Origin: Symbiodinium natans
Lineage: Eukaryota; Sar; Dinophyceae; Suessiales; Symbiodiniaceae
Assembly: GCA_905221605.1 (NCBI GenBank)
Contig: CAJNDS010002205.1
Span: 400,639-464,638, forward strand
Direction of reading: 5' to 3'
DNA length: 64,000 nt
Shown: positions 21,300-30,537 of the stretch, one piece after another
How the letters are laid out: the number at the start of each line of letters is the position of its first letter
Numbering within the stretch: position 1 is the stretch's first letter
Made by a program: the position numbers and the translations under genes
Notes under the pieces: model-generated
What the model was told of the DNA's origin: nothing
The model's database searches: none
What the model saw: the letters and a program-made list of their open reading frames with translations, nothing else

Positions 21300-22350
21300 G
21301 GGCCAAGACCCTCAACCCGAAACCCTAAACCCTAAACTGACCCCAACCCTAAACCCTGAACCATAAGCCTTTTCTTTTTAGAATGAGGGGGGGCAGTGCT
21401 CCTGTAAGGTGTGCTCGTATTTCTGGGGCCTGAACTTCACGCGGATCGGAAGGGCGTTGGCACCCCTGTGACATCCCGCACCACGCCTTCAGGGGTTTAG
21501 AGTTTAGGTGTTTAGGGTTGCTGATTTTTATGGGTTTAGGGTTTAGGGTTTAGGATTCATGGTTTTTATGGGTTTAGGGTTTAGGGTTTATGGCCTTTAT
21601 GTGTTTAGGGGTTAGAAAAAGAGAGAACCCGGTAGGAGCGCGAAGCTTTCGCCTCAAGCAAGCACTTCGGTCAGGTGCAGGTGGCCAATGCAGTTGGCAC
21701 TGTGCTGGCCTGGAGGACGGAGAGACAGGCAGACACCGATGGAGATCCTGGTTTCTAGCAGAAGTGGGTTAAAAAAAAACCCTAAACCCCAAACCCTTAA
21801 CCCTTAACCCTTAACCCTTAACCCTTAACCCTAAACCCTAAACCCTCTTCTGCCTGTAAGCGCCTTCTTGCGGGAGTGTACTCGGAGGTTTTGTTGATTC
21901 GGCGGGCCCATAGCTGCCTCAAGGCATTCTCTTGGGAGTCGCCTATCTTGCTTACTACTCTTTCCTCCTGTTTTAGGGTTTAGGGTTCCCCCCCCCCGCC
22001 CCCACGAAGAGAAAAGCAAACTTTGATCATCCCCATCATAAAAACATCCCATGCGTGAGCCGCGCTGCCCCTCTCGGGCAGGTACTCAAGGATCGGATTC
22101 TTTGCCTAGAATTTCTTGGCGGCTGTTCACCCGGAAGAGGGGTGTGGCAAGTACAAGTCTATGTAAGAAGATGCATGTCAAAGTACAGGCTTTTATGTTT
22201 CTGTCAATCCCTGTTGAGTACGTGGGTTTTTCTGTATCAACAGCAAGAGAATTGGCTTGTCCAAAGCCGGAGCTCAAGCGCGCGCATTGTGGAAATTCTC
22301 TGAAAATATGCCTGCAGGGATACTGAGGCAGATTCTCTGGTGGGCAAAAA
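21300..22350. other. Arrays and unique DNA
   Basis: CCCTTAA heptamers at about 21,790-21,835 are another local variant. TTTATGGG-type repeats occur at 21,490-21,600. Unique DNA at 22,040-22,330 has three overlapping frames of 63-91 codons with none better than the rest. Confidence 0.55.
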
Positions 22351-22351
22351 A

Positions 22352-22422
22352 CCCTAAACCCTAAACCCTAAACCCTAAACCCTAAACCCTAAACCCTAAA
22401 CCCTAAACCCTAAACCCTAAAC
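22352..22422 (-). repeat. CCCTAAA array
   Basis: Ten regular CCCTAAA units followed by a GC-rich island (22,423-22,540) with open frames on both strands. Confidence 0.95.
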
Positions 22423-22540
22423 CGGTTGAAGGCACACACCTTGATGCTGCAGCCTCCAGGCTGCCGGGCTCCCGCCCCAAGCGGCCACGTTTGCGCGGCG
22501 CCTGCGCGACGCCATGTGCCAGGCTCAGAGCATGGTCCTA

Positions 22541-22682
22541 CTTGGGGGTTCATGGTACTTATTAGCCAGCTGTGACTGTACTTATAACCCACTTATAAGC
22601 CCCTTATGTGCCCTTATGTGGTTATAAGTACAGTGAAAAAGCTACAGTTATCATTGGTTTATAAGGACCATGAACCTCCAAG
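22541..22682 (+). mobile_element. MITE-like element, family A
   Basis: Terminal inverted repeats are CTTGGGGGTTCATGGT at 22,541-22,556 and ACCATGAACCTCCAAG at 22,667-22,682, 15 of 16 matching. A second inverted pair lies inside (ACTGTACTTATAACC and GGTTATAAGTACAGT). At 142 bases it cannot encode a transposase. A longer relative lies at 24,374. Confidence 0.8.
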
Positions 22683-23145
22683 CAAACGAGGCACGACGGG
22701 TATCGTAGACCTAGAGGGACAATCGGAGCCCCCCTTAACACACGATCATCCTGCACAGAGTCTGCGAATCGCAGTCGTTGGGTGGCAAGGGTGCCGCGCC
22801 GTCAGACGCCGTCCTGGGTTTGGGGCATTAGGGGTGTACGCAAAGACATCGCCGCCTGTTCGACCCTCGTAAACCCTGAACCCCTAAACCCCCTAAACCC
22901 CTTAAACCCCCTAAACCCGCCCGAGGCAGAACCAATTTGCCAACGGAGATGCCAAAGGAGCTCTCCCATATCAGAAGGACGGGACTCTGACGGGCTTTTG
23001 GAGCTCGTTTTTAAGGTTTGGGAAAGTCTTGGTATCACAGGAGGGGAAGCGAATCGAGCTATGAAACTCGGTGGTGTAGTGCCAGAGCATCTGGTGCCAT
23101 CCAGATGTGCGAGAGGGCGCTTTCGCCAGAACCAGGTAGGGTAGG

Positions 23146-23195
<50 letters not shown>

Positions 23196-23800
23196 GAGTT
23201 CCCTACTCTTTCTCTTTTTTTTGTTTCTCTCTCTCCCTCTCTCTGTCTCTCTCTCTCTCTCTGTAGATACAGATGTCGATTTAGGCATCGATATGTTTAT
23301 GATTCCGACGATTATCATGGCTGTTATTGTGGTTATGATTGTTTGGATAGTGATGGCGGCTACGGTTCCTATTCCTGTTAGTGGTGTGCACGGTTGCACT
23401 GAATGACATGTACGAGCGAAACACGCCGCTGGGACTGCCGCAGCGTTTGCGCTCATGTATGCAAAAAAATCGCCACAGTGCTGAAATTTTTCAAAGCCCT
23501 CCCACTCCGCCCTTATAGATGGTGGGGTGCCGACTGAACGATGCGCAGTTGTACTACTTTCACTTGCGCATGTCATGTTCAGCCAGACGCCGCCTGCCAC
23601 ATGATTGCCATCCTTGGAAAAGTTCGAGGGTTGCGTTGCGTTGTGTAGCGAGATGTCGAGTATTTACATCACGGCCGTTTCACCCTGTTGATGACAGTAG
23701 CGCCAGCAGAGTTTGCAAGATCCTGTACGGGGCCTGCTTCCCGTAATCAGGCAAGAAGCCCGCGTCTGTAAGCCATAAACACCGAAGCACCTAAACCCCC
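22683..23800. other. Mostly unique DNA with GA/CT hairpin
   Basis: A (GA)n run at about 23,151-23,198 is followed by a (CT)n run at about 23,226-23,263 that could fold as a hairpin. Frames of 120 codons (22,782-23,144, plus) and 209 codons (22,971-23,600, minus) pass through repeats. Parts of the first have exon-like content after a CCCGAG at 22,917-22,922, but no family is recognised. Confidence 0.5.
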
Positions 23801-24373
23801 AGCCCTAAACCCTAAACCCTGAAGCCCCAAACCCTAAACCCTTAAACCCTGAACCCTAAACCCTCAAACCCTAAACCCCAAGCCCCAGCGAGGATTTGAA
23901 CCTTCTGTCGCACGTGGTCTTGAAGGTCCCGAGCTGAAGAGTGGAAAGCTGACAAAAAGAAGAGGGGTTAGTTGGGGTTTAGGGTTTAGGGTTTAGGATT
24001 TAGGGTGTAGGGCTTTGGGGGGAGGGGGGGGGGGAGGGGGAGGGTTTCCCGGGTTCTGGGGTTTGGTAGGGTTCGCGCTGCTGAAAGTGCTGGCATGAAG
24101 CAGGGCCTGTACAATGAACAAGATCATCCCCTTTATGGCCGGTCATTTTGTCATGTTTGAGCAGCCTACCCTACAGACCTGTGAGTTCCCAACGAAAAAC
24201 CAGCCGTTTGTATCTCCGGAGGAGGGCCCCCCTGAAAATCAGCTCCTTACCCCAAATCTAAACCCTACATTTCTAAACCCGAAAAACCCCAAACCCGAAA
24301 ACCCCAAAGCCCTAAACCCATACAATCTAGAGCCCTAAAGCCCCCGAAACCCTAAAGCCCCTAAAGCCCTAAA

Positions 24374-24828
24374 CTTGGAGGTTCATGGTGCTTAGTAACT
24401 AATTCTAGCTGTACTTATAACCCAATCAATCACTTTTCCATTCTATTCGGGAAAATCTTGCCGAAGCCGACCCCTCCTTTTAACCCTATTCCGAGTTAGG
24501 GGGAGGGGGGGCGAGGGGGAGGGGGCTCAGAGCCTCAAAAACCTGCCAGCCAATTAAAACCCTATCCCAAGATGGCATCGGGAGAACAACATCCCCCCTA
24601 ATACTAAAAGCACATTTCGAGTTTTGTTTTTTTTCTTTTTTTTTGGGGGGGGGGGGGGGGGGGTCGTTTAACAATAGGGGGAAGGGATTATAGCCTAGGT
24701 ATCTAGACTTAGGGGACTTACGGTATAGTTGGGTTATAAACACAGCTGTAACTAGTTACCCTAAACCCTAGACCCTAGACCCTAGACCCTAAACCCTAAA
24801 CCCTAAACCCTTATTATGAACCTCCAAG
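24374..24828 (+). mobile_element. MITE-like element, family A, enlarged
   Basis: Starts CTTGGAGGTTCATGGT and ends ATGAACCTCCAAG, the same termini as the copy at 22,541. GTACTTATAACCCAATC near the left end pairs with GGTTATAAACACAGC near the right. The centre has a G homopolymer (24,643-24,663) and the right arm has CCCTAGA/CCCTAAA units, suggesting later growth or insertion. Confidence 0.7.
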
Positions 24829-24830
24829 TA

Positions 24831-24906
24831 GAGTCGTCCTCCGAGGCGGATCCGAAATGCGGGGCCGCGGCCATCTGCGAGGCTCACCGATCCGCGTCGC
24901 AGGGAT
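24831..24906 (+). CDS. Candidate exon island
   Basis: The frame reads ESSSEADPKCGAAAICEAHR directly after the family A element and before TTTAGGG (24,918-25,026). The Cys spacing and alanines are PPR-compatible but not decisive. Confidence 0.25.
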
Positions 24907-25443
24907 TTGGGTCTCAAGGGTTTAGGAAGAAGGGCCTGGGGTTTAGGGTTTAGTGTTTAGGGTTTAGGGTTTAGGGTTTAGGTTTCAGGTTTTCGGGTTT
25001 AGGGTTTAGGGTTTAGGGTTTAGGGAGGTTGGAGGCAGATCAGGTTGACATGTTTGGTTTGTTGACCTGCACTTCATGTAATCCTGAAGAATTAAGGCCC
25101 TAGTTTACTGCATCGTGGCGTGCTTAATTGCACTGTTGTAGCACACTTCCTAAATGAGTTAGTAGATGTTTTCGCTTGCTTCAGCTGTGCACCTTTTGAT
25201 ATGCTGGCTTAGTTTCAACTTCGTATCTTGAGACTCGTCAAGCTTCCCTCAGCTGGCGTTTAAAAAAAACCACATCCCACCAAACCTCACTGAACAAAAA
25301 CAAGGGTACTCTTCTTTTGCAAGGTTCCTGATTCCTAAACCCTAAACACTAAGACTAAAACCCTAGAGCCTAAACCCTAAACTCTACAATGCGCAGAGCT
25401 CGCTCTACGGAAAGCGCTCGTTGCACTTAAAGAAACCGATAAT

Positions 25444-25547
25444 TTGGGATCTTCCTCCTTATACGTAACAGTCCTCCATAGGCAGTATAGTACCCCCCCC
25501 CATGAGAATCCCCATTAAGGACAGCTGGTCTAAGGGGGCACATCCCG
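25444..25547 (+). mobile_element. Inverted-repeat element, family B
   Basis: Termini TTGGGATCTTCCTCCTTA and TAAGGGGGCACATCCC; internal AGTATAGTACCCCCCCC. A diverged copy of the 21,021 element. Confidence 0.5.
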
Positions 25548-25554
25548 ATCTATA

Positions 25555-25830
25555 ATTAAACAAATACTATTAATGAATTCAACAAATACTATTAATGAAT
25601 TAATTGAACAAATACTATTAATTAATTAAACAAATACTATTAATTAATTCAACAAATACTATTAATGAATTAATTGAACAAATACTATTAATTAATTAAA
25701 CAAATACTATTAATTAATTCAACAAATACTATTAATGAATTAATTGAACAAATACTATTAATTAATTAAACAAATACTATTAATTAATTCAACAAATACT
25801 ATTAATGAATTAATTGAACAAATACTATTT
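25555..25830. repeat. AT-rich satellite with 70-base higher-order unit
   Basis: Three versions of an AACAAATACTATTAAT-type 23-base unit make a 70-base repeat. The TTCAACAAATACT phase recurs at 25,581, 25,651, 25,721 and 25,791, exactly 70 apart. Confidence 0.9.
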
Positions 25831-25849
25831 GTATGAAGGTTCTAAGGGG

Positions 25850-25930
25850 AGTATGGATGAGGTGCTCGAGCAGGTGGCGCAGAAGCGGTGGCGCAGCCGG
25901 CACCTGAGGGTCATTCGGTGGAGGCTTTGA
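25850..25930 (+). CDS. Candidate exon island with stop
   Basis: Directly after the satellite the frame reads MDEVLEQVAQKRWRSRHLRV and ends in TGA at 25,928. An ATG is present at 25,853. It is followed by TTTAGGG/TTTAGGGG units from 25,943. Composition is helical and basic; no family recognised. Confidence 0.3.
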   Translation, partial: SMDEVLEQVAQKRWRSRHLRVIRWRL

Positions 25931-26449
25931 GGCCCAAGAAAGTTTAGGATTTTGGGTTTAGGGTTTTGCTTAGGGTTTAGGGGTTTAGGGGTTTAGGGGT
26001 TTAGGGGTTTAGGGTGTTAGGGTAGAGTCACAGAGAGAGGGCTCAGGGTTGAGGGTGAGTAGGGGTTTAGAGGGTTTGCAGGGTCTGTTAGGCTGTTTTA
26101 GAGATCGGTGCGGCCCGTTCTCTTGAGACATGCTTGCAGCAAGGAAGGGAGGGAAGGGAGGTGCATCCTCTGTGTGGGCATTTCCCAAGATAGGGCCCGC
26201 GAAATGCTGTAATTCTCATGTAGGAACCCAGGTACCCTAGGAACTATACTCTGCGTGGAGCATCTAGAATCTTTTGCTGGTGTCTCGCCTGAGCCACGGA
26301 GCCACGGGGCCCTTCCACTTTCTCACAAGGTCGCACATTCTGCTCTTGCTTGATCTTCACCCCTAATTAAGGCCCTAAGCCCTCAAGCGTGGAAAGCTAA
26401 ACCCTGCACCCGGAAATCCCCCCAAGCCCCGACATCCCCGTACGACATA

Positions 26450-26612
26450 AACCCTAGAACCCCTAAATCTCTAAATCCCTAAACCCCTAAACCCCTAAAC
26501 CACCCCTAAACCCCTAAGCCCCCAAGCCCCTAAGCCCCTAAGCCCCTAAACCCCTAAACTCCTAAACCCCTAAACCCCAAAACCCCAAACCCTAAACCCT
26601 AAAGCCCCTAAA
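26450..26612 (-). repeat. CCCCTAAA/CCCTAAA array
   Basis: Octamer CCCCTAAA with CCCCTAAG variants, ending in heptamers. Confidence 0.9.
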
Positions 26613-26714
26613 TCCCCCCTAGGTCCCCCGCAAACCCTTGCCTGATTGCTGAGGAGACCGGCTCTGGATCGATATGCCCGGCGGTGACAAGGCCACAAGG
26701 GGTTTAAGGGTTTA

Positions 26715-26742
26715 GGGTTTAGGGTTCCTGAACCCTAAACCC
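26715..26742. repeat. Head-to-head telomere-like palindrome
   Basis: TTTAGGGTTC (26,718-26,727), CT, then GAACCCTAAA (26,730-26,739); the pairing extends to GGG and CCC on the outside. TTTAGGG units run in from the left and CCCTAAA units run out to the right. This is the geometry of an end-to-end telomere fusion. Confidence 0.85.
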
Positions 26743-26997
26743 TTAACCTTAAACCCTAAAGCCTCCGGTCCTGTCAGGCGTTGTAAGGTGGGCTTAGGGT
26801 GTGGAATGTGAAGGATTAAAGAACTTTAAAGGTTGGAATTCAGGGTGTAGGGTAACCCTAATCCCTAAACCATAAACCCTGAACCGCCTAAACCCTTCGG
26901 GTTGTCTGCAGACTGGAAGCTCCCCCACCATCCCCCACACACCGCAAGACCTCCCACTAGCCACTCTCAGGGTTTGCTTCCGCAAAAGGAAAGCTAG

Positions 26998-27110
26998 GAC
27001 CCAGAGTAGGCCCTTATTCCACGTTTTTGAGGGTGCAGGTTCCCTTGCAAGCCCCTTTACACCGAAAACGGCACCCTAATTTTCCTAGGTTGTTTCTTCT
27101 TGGATCAAGA
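26998..27110 (+). mobile_element. Dispersed element, family C
   Basis: CCCAGAGTAGGCCCTTATTCC, GCAGGTTCCCTTGCAAGCCCC, a degenerate AAACGGCACCC core and TTTTCCTAGGTT match the 33,940 copy block by block. CCCTAAA follows at 27,150-27,251. Confidence 0.6.
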
Positions 27111-27496
27111 AGGTGACCTTCAGGCTCACTTGGATCTTCGGAAGCCCCACCACCCTAAACCCTAAACCCTACACCCTAAATCCTAAACCCTAAGCCCTAA
27201 ACCCTAAACCCTAAACCCTAAACCCTAAACCCTAAACCCTAAACCCTAAACAACCCCAAACCCTAAGAACTCTAAACCGTAACCCACCAGAGGCCCTGGA
27301 GCTCCTAAAGCTCCGACAGTTCCCGAGCTTCCTGAACTTCCTAAGCCCCAAACCCTAGACTTCCTAAGCTCTGAAATCCCCTCTCCTGGATTTGTTGCCC
27401 CTGAATCAGGAATCACGCAACTACCCCTAAATCCTAAACCCTAAACCCTAAAAACGGAACCCTAAAACTACCCTTAGAAATACCAAAAGGGAATGA

Positions 27497-27577
27497 TCCC
27501 AGGCCGCCCTGTGCGCCGCCGCGTTGCGCGGCGCAGCGCCGGAGCAGGCCGGAGACGTTTTCCAGGGCTTCTTCGTT
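27497..27577 (+). CDS. Candidate exon island
   Basis: After GATCCCAG the frame contains AALCAAALRGAAPEQAGDVF and runs into TTTAGGG at 27,575. The alanine/Cys helix resembles the start of a PPR unit. Confidence 0.3.
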
Positions 27578-28432
27578 TAGGGTTTGGGGTTTAGGGTTTA
27601 CTAGGGTTTCTGGTTATTTAGGGTTTGGGGTTTATAAGGTTTAGGGATTGGTTCCACCAAGTGGCTCCAAAGCGTGGCGCTTGTCGGGCTTAGGGGTGGG
27701 TTTGCCACAAGAGGTCGAGCTTGGGCGGGTCGTAAAGGGATTTAAGGGGAGCTGGGACCCAACTGCGAGGCTTTGGGGGTAATCGGTGTTGAGGGCTCAG
27801 GGTTTTTTTCGAGATTTTTGGGGGTTTAATTCGGGGTTTAGGGTTCAGGGTTTCGGATGTAGGGTGTTGGTTTAGGGTATAGGGTGGGGTTGAGGGTATA
27901 TTTGGGGGCCTGGGAGCGATTTCTGGGATCCCGTGCTGCCCCCATCGACCGCGGTACCCAGCAAGGAAGACCCTTAAAGGCTTTCTTAGTTGAAAGGGTT
28001 TAGGGTTTAGGGTTTAGGGTTTAGGGTTTAGGGTTTAGGGTTTAGGGCGCTTTGCGGTAGGGGAGTAGGTGGGGGGGTGGGGCCCCCTAAACAAGGCCCC
28101 AGAGCCCCCCCGACGGCCTTATCCCCAAAACCCATAGGTTTCTGCTCACCTCAGCACCGGAACCTGAATTCTGCAGGTCCTGGAAATCGGGACCGCTTGC
28201 GGGTACGCATCCCTCAAGCTCGCAACATGCTCAGTGCAGTCTGGAGTTACTGTAGTTTCAAGAGACTCCAACTGCTCCGGGGTTTTAAGCCCTAAACGTC
28301 CTAAACGTCCTAAACGTCCTAAACCTAAACCCCCAACCCTAAGCCCAATAAGCCCTAAACCCTGAAAAAACCCTAAACCCCGACTTTTCACCAGCTTTCG
28401 GAGTGCTGTAGGGCCGCGCGAACCCGAGCCCA

Positions 28433-28487
28433 ACCTTGCAGGGCTTCCGGCAGGCAGCTCTCAGTTTCAGCAGAGCTGGCGCGCCTT
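28433..28487 (+). CDS. Candidate exon island with stop
   Basis: After AACCTTGCAG the frame reads GFRQAALSFSRAGAP then TAG. RQAALSFSRAG resembles a PPR second helix. TTTAGGG begins at 28,504. Confidence 0.3.
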
Positions 28488-28503
28488 AGGGCTCCCACAT
28501 CAG

Positions 28504-28835
28504 GGTTTGGGGTTTAGGGCTTAGGTTTTAGGGTTTAGGGTTTAGGGTTTAAGGTTTAGGGTTCAGGGTTCAGGGTTCAGGGTTTAGGGGTTAGGGTTTA
28601 AGGGTTTAAGGGTTTAAGGGTTTAAGGGTTTAAGGGTTTAAGGGTTTAAGGGTTTAAGGGTTTAAGGGTTTAAGGGTTTAAGGGTTTAAGGGTTTAAGGG
28701 TTTTAAGGGTTTAAGGGTTTAAGAGTTTAAGGGTTTAAGGGTTTAGGGGTTTAAGGGTTTAAGGGTTTAAGGGTTTAGGGCTGAGGGCTGAGGGTTAAAG
28801 GGTTTCGGGGTTTAAAGGTTCAAGGGTTAAAGGGC
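28504..28835 (+). repeat. TTTAGGG then TTTAAGGG octamer array
   Basis: TTTAGGG units change at about 28,590 into some 20 units of TTTAAGGG, then to GGTTAAAGGG. At 28,829-28,845 the strand flips abruptly to CCCAAAACCCTAAA, a second head-to-head junction. Confidence 0.9.
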
Positions 28836-28932
28836 CCAAAACCCTAAACACTACAACCTAAACCCTAAACCCTAAACCCTAAACCCGAAACCCTAAACCC
28901 TAAGCAGCTTTGGTGTTTGGGGCTTTGGATTT

Positions 28933-29046
28933 CCTTTAAGTGCGCCGCTCCATCTCGCCAAGGCCTTGGAGTTTCCGAGAGCTTCGATTCACACGGTTGA
29001 GGCCCGCAACGGGGGCCTTCAAAGGTTGGCGGCTGGTTGGGTTTAG
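28933..29046 (+). CDS. Candidate exon island with stop
   Basis: Open frame of over 30 codons containing LHLAKALEFPRASIHTVEAR, ending in TAG at the first TTTAGGG unit (29,044). CCCTAAA lies left (28,840-28,900), TTTAGGG right (29,041-29,140). Confidence 0.35.
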   Translation, partial: PLSAPLHLAKALEFPRASIHTVEARNGGLQRLAAGWV

Positions 29047-29524
29047 GGTTTAGGGTGTAGGGTTTAGGGTTTAGGGTGTAGGGTTTAGGGTTTAGGGCTT
29101 ACGGTTTAGGGCTTAGGGCTTAGGGCATAGGGTGTAGGGTTTATAGGTTGCCGGCACCTGATTAAGCTTGGAGGTGTTGGGAAAGTCCTGAGAAGGGCGG
29201 GCGCGGGGCAGCATGGGCATCAGTTATTGCGATGTCGCCACCGTCCTTCGGCCAGAGGTTATATCAAAAGCCCTTTCGACTACTACCACGGTCTGCTACG
29301 GTCTGCTATGGATTATTGGATTATCTTCAAGGCAGGGCTGCTTCAGAGGATTGCGACGAGAGCCCATTTCTGCCGCGTTTTTGGGTCGAGTTTGAAGGCA
29401 AAGCTCTTCGTGTCGGGCCCGATCCGACATAGCCCAGCACACTTGTGTGTGTTTAGGGGATCTGCTAACAGAGGGTCCGTTGTAGGAAGCTGCTGACAAT
29501 CGTGCAGAGCTTTGCGGGGCGAAG

Positions 29525-29959
29525 ATGTCTACTCTTGGGCTCATCACCGCCTTCGCCCTGTGGGCATGCCAGGCGAGGCAGGCAACCACATGCCCAGGAA
29601 GGATCTGTCCGGCCAATGACGGCGTTGACTTGATCCAGCTTGGCACACCTCGCGCCTTGAGAGCCTTCGAGGGGGAGGGTCCCGAGGTGGAAAAGGCCAT
29701 GGCTTTAAGTACGCTTGCATTGACCTCCGGCACCGCGCCCTACGTGGTTTTCGAGGACTTCGAGAACGGCACCTGGCCATTTCCTTACGTGAGCTTCAGC
29801 AGCCCTGAACGAATTGATCAAGGTACTGTTCAGACTGCAGGTGGTGGAGCGGAAGGGACAAACCGTTACCTGACAAAGCTCCCCTTGAATGAAACCGGCA
29901 CCCTGGACTGGGCGAGGTGGCCGTCGCCGTACACCAGTAGGGTGGGCACCACGCTACAG
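29525..29959 (+). CDS. HYR-repeat secreted protein, first exon
   Basis: ATG at 29,525 starts a protein with a likely signal peptide (MSTLGLITAFALWACQARQA). About 145 codons follow, including VFEDFENGTWPFPYVSF. The exon probably ends at CTACAG before GTGTGG at 29,960, since the frame continues only ten codons to a stop. Further coding-like stretches lie at about 30,071-30,192 (ARVAFDSDPDMVFTFSFSG) and 30,280-30,372 (DPTVFDGVDFTLWTQLL), separated by intron-like DNA. The N-terminal domain is not recognised. Export to the cell surface is inferred from the signal peptide. Confidence 0.6.
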
Positions 29960-30183
29960 GTGTGGCTTACTTCGCCTTTAGTTGAACTTTAAACTTTTTG
30001 GGTTTCCTTGTTAAGTAGGAATATTGAAGTTTAACCTTTTTTTTTACCAATGGTTATTGGAGAAGTAAGGTGGTTCCGTCTCCAACCCACAAGGCGAGCA
30101 AACGCCTTAGCACGTGTTGCCTTCGACAGCGATCCGGACATGGTCTTCACGTTCAGCTTTTCGGGTACTACTTCGATCCTTTG

Positions 30184-30276
30184 TCATGGTTGGGTAACAT
30201 TTTTCATGTTTAAGGGTACTTAAACCCAATAAGGAATACATTTTTGTACCTTTAATACTATCCCAACCATGAACTA
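30184..30276 (+). mobile_element. Family F element forming an intron
   Basis: CATGGTTGGG at the left and CCCAACCATG at the right are perfect 10-base inverted repeats. GTAACATTTTT follows the left arm and ACTAG follows the right, giving plausible GT and AG intron ends. It separates two coding-like stretches of the HYR gene, as expected for an introner-like element. Confidence 0.6.
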
Positions 30277-30412
30277 GGATCTTTGTGCATTTCTTGCCAT
30301 TCTCGTCGGACCCGACAGTCTTCGACGGCGTGGACTTTACACTCTGGACTCAGCTACTCATCACGGTGACTAGGTAGGCCACTTGAAATACGTTTTTTTT
30401 ATTATACTCATC

Positions 30413-30537
30413 GCTTTTATTTATTGGGTTCAAGAGGGTCATATTAAGGAATATTCATTTCTCACATTTTTCCCTTTGTTGGGTTTAAGAGGATCGTCAT
30501 ATGTGGGAATGTCAGAGGGTTTCAAGGGGCCATCCGA
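30413..30537 (+). mobile_element. Family E element in or forming an intron
   Basis: Contains TTATTGGGTTCAAGAGG, TTTCCCTTTGTTGGG and GTTTAAGAGGATC, then AGAGGGTTTCAAGGGGCC. Related blocks occur at 34,090-34,165 and 43,620-43,700, with a trace at 16,355. It lies just before the next coding stretch. Confidence 0.5.

Noticed and set aside
22971-23600. 209-codon minus frame
   Set aside because: Passes through GA and CT repeats (Glu/Arg and Ser/Leu runs); remaining parts lack any motif.
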